From positions 1-27,014 of the forward strand of contig CAJTWX010000016.1 of the NCBI GenBank assembly GCA_910580155.1: a stretch of DNA of 27,014 nt, read 5' to 3'. Numbering within the stretch: the first letter of the stretch is position 1; each line of letters begins with the position of its first letter. Positions 24,397 to 27,014 of the stretch are shown here, piece by piece. The notes under the pieces are model-generated. The model was not told the origin of the DNA and searched no databases. It worked only from the letters and a program-made list of their open reading frames with translations. The translations under genes were made by a program, and so were the position numbers. This DNA is from an uncultured Alphaproteobacteria bacterium. Lineage in GTDB: Bacteria; Pseudomonadota; Alphaproteobacteria; RF32; CAG-239.

Positions 24397-24792
24397 ATGT
24401 TAATTATATGGAAAGGCAAACAAATGGTTGAATACAGAAATGACCGCGATACTCTCGCCACCGGTGAAGTACGCGATACTTACACAAACGATTACAATAA
24501 CGGACACTATGATTGCGAATGCTGCCATTGCAAAAAAATCTTTATGATGTTGGTTCTCTTAATTTTGGCTTTTATCGCCGGTATTATGGTTGGCAACTGC
24601 AGCACCTGCCGCTATGCTGACAACTATTATGACGGTATGAACTATGCCCAAAACGGCACATTAAATGCACAACGCAAATTCCATCGCGGTATGCAGCAAA
24701 TCAATCCGAATACTCCGGCCCGTCGCGTCAACAGACCGTATGCAGCTCCGCAGGCCGGCGGTTTTGTTATGGAAGTTGATGAAATCAACTAA
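24397..24792 (+). CDS. Single-TM, cysteine-rich small protein of unknown function
   Basis: A 131-residue protein that I do not recognise. A charged N-terminus leads to CECCHCKK, one TM helix (about residues 50-69, MMLVLLILAFIAGIMVG), and CSTC just after the membrane. Two cysteine clusters thus lie close to opposite membrane faces. The rest is polar and rich in Asn, Tyr and Arg, ending in a short conserved-looking FVMEVDEIN. AGGAG stands nine bases before the ATG at 24397; an ATG at 24424 (nine codons later) is possible but has a weaker site. It is transcribed alone and closed by a strong terminator. Confidence 0.6.
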   Translation: MLIIWKGKQMVEYRNDRDTLATGEVRDTYTNDYNNGHYDCECCHCKKIFMMLVLLILAFIAGIMVGNCSTCRYADNYYDGMNYAQNGTLNAQRKFHRGMQQINPNTPARRVNRPYAAPQAGGFVMEVDEIN

Positions 24793-24810
24793 TCCTCCGT
24801 CTCCTACACA

Positions 24811-24838
24811 AAGGCAGACAACTCGTCTGCCTTTTTTA
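24811..24838 (+). terminator. Rho-independent terminator after the small TM protein
   Basis: AAGGCAGAC at 24811-24819 pairs with GTCTGCCTT at 24825-24833 around loop AACTC, followed by a T run. Confidence 0.9.
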
Positions 24839-24849
24839 ATATAATAAAC

Positions 24850-24878
24850 TTGACAAAAAACATTTCATTTGCTATAAA
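24850..24878 (+). promoter_or_regulatory. Sigma70-type promoter of the coaD-HD gene
   Basis: A perfect -35 TTGACA (24850-24855) and a -10 TATAAA (24873-24878) are 17 bp apart, with the ATG 46 bases after the -10. Confidence 0.75.
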
Positions 24879-24924
24879 AAGCCCATAAATCAAATTATTA
24901 TTAACCATTAAAATCCCGATTATT

Positions 24925-26070
24925 ATGAATGCAATGTACATTGGGTCTTTTGACCCGTTTACGTTAGGACACTTAAACATTGTCAACAAAGCACTTGAAA
25001 AGTATGAGGAACTCATAATCTGCGTTGGTAAAAACGACACAAAAAATTCGCTTTTCACTGCAGATAAACGCAAAAAGCTTATCGAACTTGTCGTTGCCAC
25101 CCATCCGCGTTACAAAGACATTAACGTTATCATTAGCAATGATCTGACTGTAGACATCGCCCGTTGTCATAATGTCAACGTTCTTGTCCGAGGTATCCGC
25201 TCGGATGCTGATATGCAAAATGAGGCGGCACTTGCTGAAACAAACCGTTCCCTCGCCGCAATGCGGGGATATGAGTTAAAAACGGACTTTTTCACACAGG
25301 AAGATGAATTTTTAAAAGCCATCTCCTCCAGTCTGGTTCGCAAACTTCTTGAAATAAAAGAATACACTGCCGCAGCTCGTTACTTACCGAAAGCAATTGC
25401 CCAAGAGATACTTGCATCTTATCTTAAAGAGATATTTTGCGAGAAGTTCTCAAATCTATCCGTAGCAGAGCATCTGTGGAACAGAATTGTCGAAACTTAT
25501 TCTCCACGGCCATATCACAATTTGCTTCATCTTGCATATATGTTTGATATGCTTAAATTATATCAAAAGTACAACGAAACCTCAGCCTATTCAAGATGGG
25601 AACTTCATTTAGCCATTTTCTTGCACGACTACGTGTACGACACCGGTAAAACCCCGTCCGAACCATATTCAAACGAAACCGACTCGGCAAATCTTGTTAA
25701 CGAATGGAAGTTGGAACGTTACATACAACTTCCCTACTACAAAAATTTGCAGTTAATCGCATCTCTGATTATGGCAACAACACATAACGATGCATTTATG
25801 CGCGACTCATTGCATATGTTGATAGCAGACCTTGATTTGAGCATCCTCGGCACTGCAGATACCGTCACGTGGAAAAATTACACCGATGGCATCCGCAAAG
25901 AATATGCAGCTTTCTCTGATGAAGAATACAAACAAGAGCGATTACACTTCCTGTTCAAACTTCTAAAGAAAAAGCACATTTTCCGCACAGCATTCTTCTG
26001 CAAAATGCTTGAAGAACAAACCCGAAAGAATATCACTGCCGAAATCAAACGCCTGCACGGCAAGTCCTGA
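24925..26070 (+). CDS. coaD: Fusion of phosphopantetheine adenylyltransferase (CoaD) with an HD phosphohydrolase domain
   Basis: A 381-residue two-domain protein. Residues 1-165 are a full CoaD, which adenylates 4'-phosphopantetheine to dephospho-CoA: GSFDPFTLGH (7-16, nucleotide loop with the H/TxGH signature), VRGIRSDADM at 88-97, and ISSSLVRKLL (133-142). CoaD normally ends near residue 160. Residues about 168-378 are an HD-superfamily domain close to COG4339, a predicted metal-dependent phosphohydrolase: YHNLLH (197-202), LAIFLHDYVYD with H234-D235, SNETDSA (249-255), ATTHN with H287, and ADLDLSILG with D302. All likely metal ligands are present. There is no stop or frameshift at the junction, so the fusion appears real in this sequence. 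It is monocistronic, with its own promoter and terminator. The ribosome site is weak. Confidence 0.88.
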   Translation: MNAMYIGSFDPFTLGHLNIVNKALEKYEELIICVGKNDTKNSLFTADKRKKLIELVVATHPRYKDINVIISNDLTVDIARCHNVNVLVRGIRSDADMQNEAALAETNRSLAAMRGYELKTDFFTQEDEFLKAISSSLVRKLLEIKEYTAAARYLPKAIAQEILASYLKEIFCEKFSNLSVAEHLWNRIVETYSPRPYHNLLHLAYMFDMLKLYQKYNETSAYSRWELHLAIFLHDYVYDTGKTPSEPYSNETDSANLVNEWKLERYIQLPYYKNLQLIASLIMATTHNDAFMRDSLHMLIADLDLSILGTADTVTWKNYTDGIRKEYAAFSDEEYKQERLHFLFKLLKKKHIFRTAFFCKMLEEQTRKNITAEIKRLHGKS

Positions 26071-26074
26071 CCTT

Positions 26075-26109
26075 CACACCGCTCCTCTGATGAGAGGCGG
26101 TGTTTTTTT
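26075..26109 (+). terminator. Rho-independent terminator after coaD-HD
   Basis: ACACCGC...CTCT and AGAG...GCGGTGT form a stem with a small two-base bulge (TC) and loop GATG, followed by a run of seven T residues. Confidence 0.85.
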
Positions 26110-26238
26110 ATACTAAATCTCCCTCTTGCGAGTCATTATGAGACGCGTGTCATCAGACACATATCGCCGTGGCAACCTACAAACCGGTGCGAAACACACA
26201 CCATCAAACACTTTAAAAATAAAATTCAAAAAAACTTA
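26110..26238. other. Non-coding stretch upstream of the leader promoter
   Basis: About 130 bases between the coaD-HD terminator and the next promoter show no coding signal. The only structure noticed is a small hairpin, GTGTC-ATCA-GACAC at 26147-26160, without a T run. Confidence 0.45.
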
Positions 26239-26267
26239 TTGACAAAAAGTCCGTTTAGTGCTATTTA
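26239..26267 (+). promoter_or_regulatory. Sigma70-type promoter of the leader and GNAT gene
   Basis: A perfect TTGACA at 26239-26244 and TATTTA at 26262-26267 are 17 bp apart. Transcription would begin near 26275, giving a leader of roughly 170 bases before the GNAT start. Confidence 0.75.
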
Positions 26268-26298
26268 TATTGTCAAGTTTTAACAACTGAAGAGAAAA

Positions 26299-26358
26299 AT
26301 GATTGCAAATATAAAACATACAGCCCTGCGCTGCCGTAGATGGAAAATGCGACGATGA
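26299..26358 (+). CDS. Putative arginine-rich leader peptide
   Basis: A 19-codon reading frame, MIANIKHTALRCRRWKMRR, starts about 25 bases into the predicted transcript, with AAGAG just before its ATG. Five of its last nine residues are arginine, plus Lys and one Trp. Its last codons and stop lie inside the 5' arm of the following hairpin (GCGAC at 26349-26353), so a ribosome reaching or pausing near the end would disturb that structure. This is the standard geometry of a leader peptide in attenuation control. Too short to be secure on coding signal alone; confidence comes from its position. Confidence 0.5.
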   Translation: MIANIKHTALRCRRWKMRR

Positions 26359-26389
26359 TTATCTGATACCACACAGATAGCAGTCGCAA

Positions 26390-26417
26390 GGTTTGAGATA
26401 CGCTCAAATCTTTTTTT
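26390..26417 (+). terminator. Terminator hairpin inside the leader, before the GNAT start
   Basis: GGTTTGAG (26390-26397) pairs with CTCAAATC (26403-26410), loop ATACG, followed by seven T residues. It lies between the promoter and the gene, only 25 bases before the ATG, so it must be bypassed for expression. Confidence 0.82.
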
Positions 26418-26442
26418 ATAACCATTTTCACGGAAAACATTT

Positions 26443-27014
26443 ATGAGCAAAAAGCATTTAACAGTAAAAAAATTAAACGAAACCAATCTTTCAGATGTAA
26501 TGGAACTGCAAGAACGGATTATTTCCGGTCTGCATCCTGACGAACAACACTTCATTCTCCACAGAACCGAAGAAGATTATCAAAAGTCATTAAACGGCAC
26601 AAGCTCAAATATGCTCGGCGTGTTTGATGAAGACAAGCTTATTGCCCAAGTCGTATACGGAATGCCCAAAGACGGCGAAAAAAGAGATATGCCCGAATTT
26701 AAGCCCAATACGCCAAATAGCGATTTAGTCATATATGAAGCCATTCTTGTTGACCCATCCTACAGAGGCTCGAGCTTAATGAAACGGATGCTCGAATACA
26801 TTGAGGCTAATGCTATTGATGAGGGCAGAAAACACTCCATCATTCAAATTGCCGTAGATAACCCCGCCAGCTGGATTAACGCCTTGCACCACGGAATGTC
26901 CATTACAAAGGCTGACCTTGACCCGTCCGATGGCGTAAAAGTCATATATCTTGAAAAAGAAATTAAGCACGATAACACACCGCAGCCCCTCATACAAGAT
27001 AACAAAAAAACCTA
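26443..27014 (+). CDS. GNAT-family acetyltransferase (partial at the window edge)
   Basis: At least 190 residues, with no stop before the window ends. The N-terminal part HLTVKKLNETNLSDVMELQERI is the usual GNAT start. AILVDPSYRGSSLMKRMLEYIEANA holds the acetyl-CoA site, with YRGSSL in the place of the RxxGxG/A loop, and then IIQIAVDNPASWINALHHGM matches the family's last strands and helix. The substrate is unknown. A long Asp/Asn/Lys-rich tail follows the domain. The gene sits behind a leader with a terminator, so expression is probably conditional. The ribosome site (CGGAA) is weak. If a polyamine or amino-acid gene follows outside the window, a role in that pathway would be plausible. Confidence 0.8.
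   Translation, partial: MSKKHLTVKKLNETNLSDVMELQERIISGLHPDEQHFILHRTEEDYQKSLNGTSSNMLGVFDEDKLIAQVVYGMPKDGEKRDMPEFKPNTPNSDLVIYEAILVDPSYRGSSLMKRMLEYIEANAIDEGRKHSIIQIAVDNPASWINALHHGMSITKADLDPSDGVKVIYLEKEIKHDNTPQPLIQDNKKT

Larger units (their letters stand above)
26275..26442 (+). ncRNA. Structured 5' leader, probable attenuator
   Basis: After the short frame, GCGAC (26349-26353) pairs with GTCGC (26383-26387), and inside it TATCTG (26360-26365) pairs with CAGATA (26374-26379). An internal loop and an eight-base apical loop complete the element. It runs straight into a terminator hairpin. An alternative pairing of GCGCTGC in the reading frame (about 26319-26325) with GCAGTCGC (26380-26387) is possible with one bulge and would exclude the first. 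Such a leader could sense translation of the Arg-rich frame or a small molecule. Layout recalls the speF-type leaders of alphaproteobacteria; not identified from sequence. Confidence 0.55.

Noticed and set aside
26299..26420. A tRNA or tRNA-like gene in the leader, suggested by the TTTGAG...CTCAAA arm
   Set aside because: No acceptor, D-arm or anticodon arrangement could be drawn; the hairpin with seven T residues is a terminator.
1..27014. CRISPR array, insertion sequence, prophage or genomic island borders
   Set aside because: No regular spaced repeats, transposase, integrase or terminal inverted repeats were seen; the genes look like ordinary chromosomal functions.

Overview
The window is a moderately AT-rich, densely packed piece of bacterial chromosome. 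It most likely comes from an alphaproteobacterium with an anaerobic or fermentative, perhaps gut-associated, life style. This is inferred from three things. There is an oxygen-sensitive class III ribonucleotide reductase locus and a Pta-AckA acetate pathway. The proton-translocating transhydrogenase has the three-subunit layout (PntAA/PntAB/PntB) known from Rhodospirillum. A DUF2066 gene is followed by an AI-2E transporter gene, a pairing I recall from Proteobacteria. No phage, transposon, CRISPR array, rRNA or tRNA was seen.

Layout. 1-2607 (minus): nrdD, a small glycyl-radical subunit gene and nrdG (cut by the window edge), behind three evenly spaced NrdR-like boxes. 3012-3677 (plus): a HAD phosphatase. 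3718-5086: two divergently transcribed genes for secreted proteins of unknown role, one with an HExxH motif. 5091-6893 (minus): lepA. 7046-7483 (plus): a GNAT acetyltransferase. 7564-10276 (minus): an operon of a DUF2066 protein, an AI-2E transporter split by an in-frame amber codon, and a small membrane protein. 10422-12630 (plus): pta-ackA. 12695-16084 (minus): an OmpA-type lipoprotein, an unknown two-TM protein and typA. 16196-17244 (minus): a pair of half-size chromate transporters. 17314-19979 (plus): pntAA-pntAB-pntB. 20064-20615 (plus): ogt-type methyltransferase. 20619-21218 (minus): a TetR regulator, divergent from a Mur ligase and LD-carboxypeptidase pair (21355-23606, plus). 24276-23596 (minus): a membrane HExxH protein. 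24397-24792 (plus): a small TM protein. 24925-26070 (plus): a CoaD-HD fusion. 26239-27014 (plus): a GNAT gene behind a leader with promoter, Arg-rich upstream ORF, hairpin and terminator.

How they fit together. NrdD, its detached glycyl-radical piece and NrdG would supply dNTPs without oxygen under NrdR control. Pta-AckA would make ATP from acetyl-CoA, and Pnt would balance NADH and NADPH. The Mur ligase and LdcA pair fits murein-peptide recycling and probably answers to the adjacent TetR repressor, whose palindrome covers the -35 elements of both divergent promoters. The items most worth following up are the split class III reductase, the CoaD-HD fusion, the attenuator-like leader before the last gene, and the amber-interrupted transporter.
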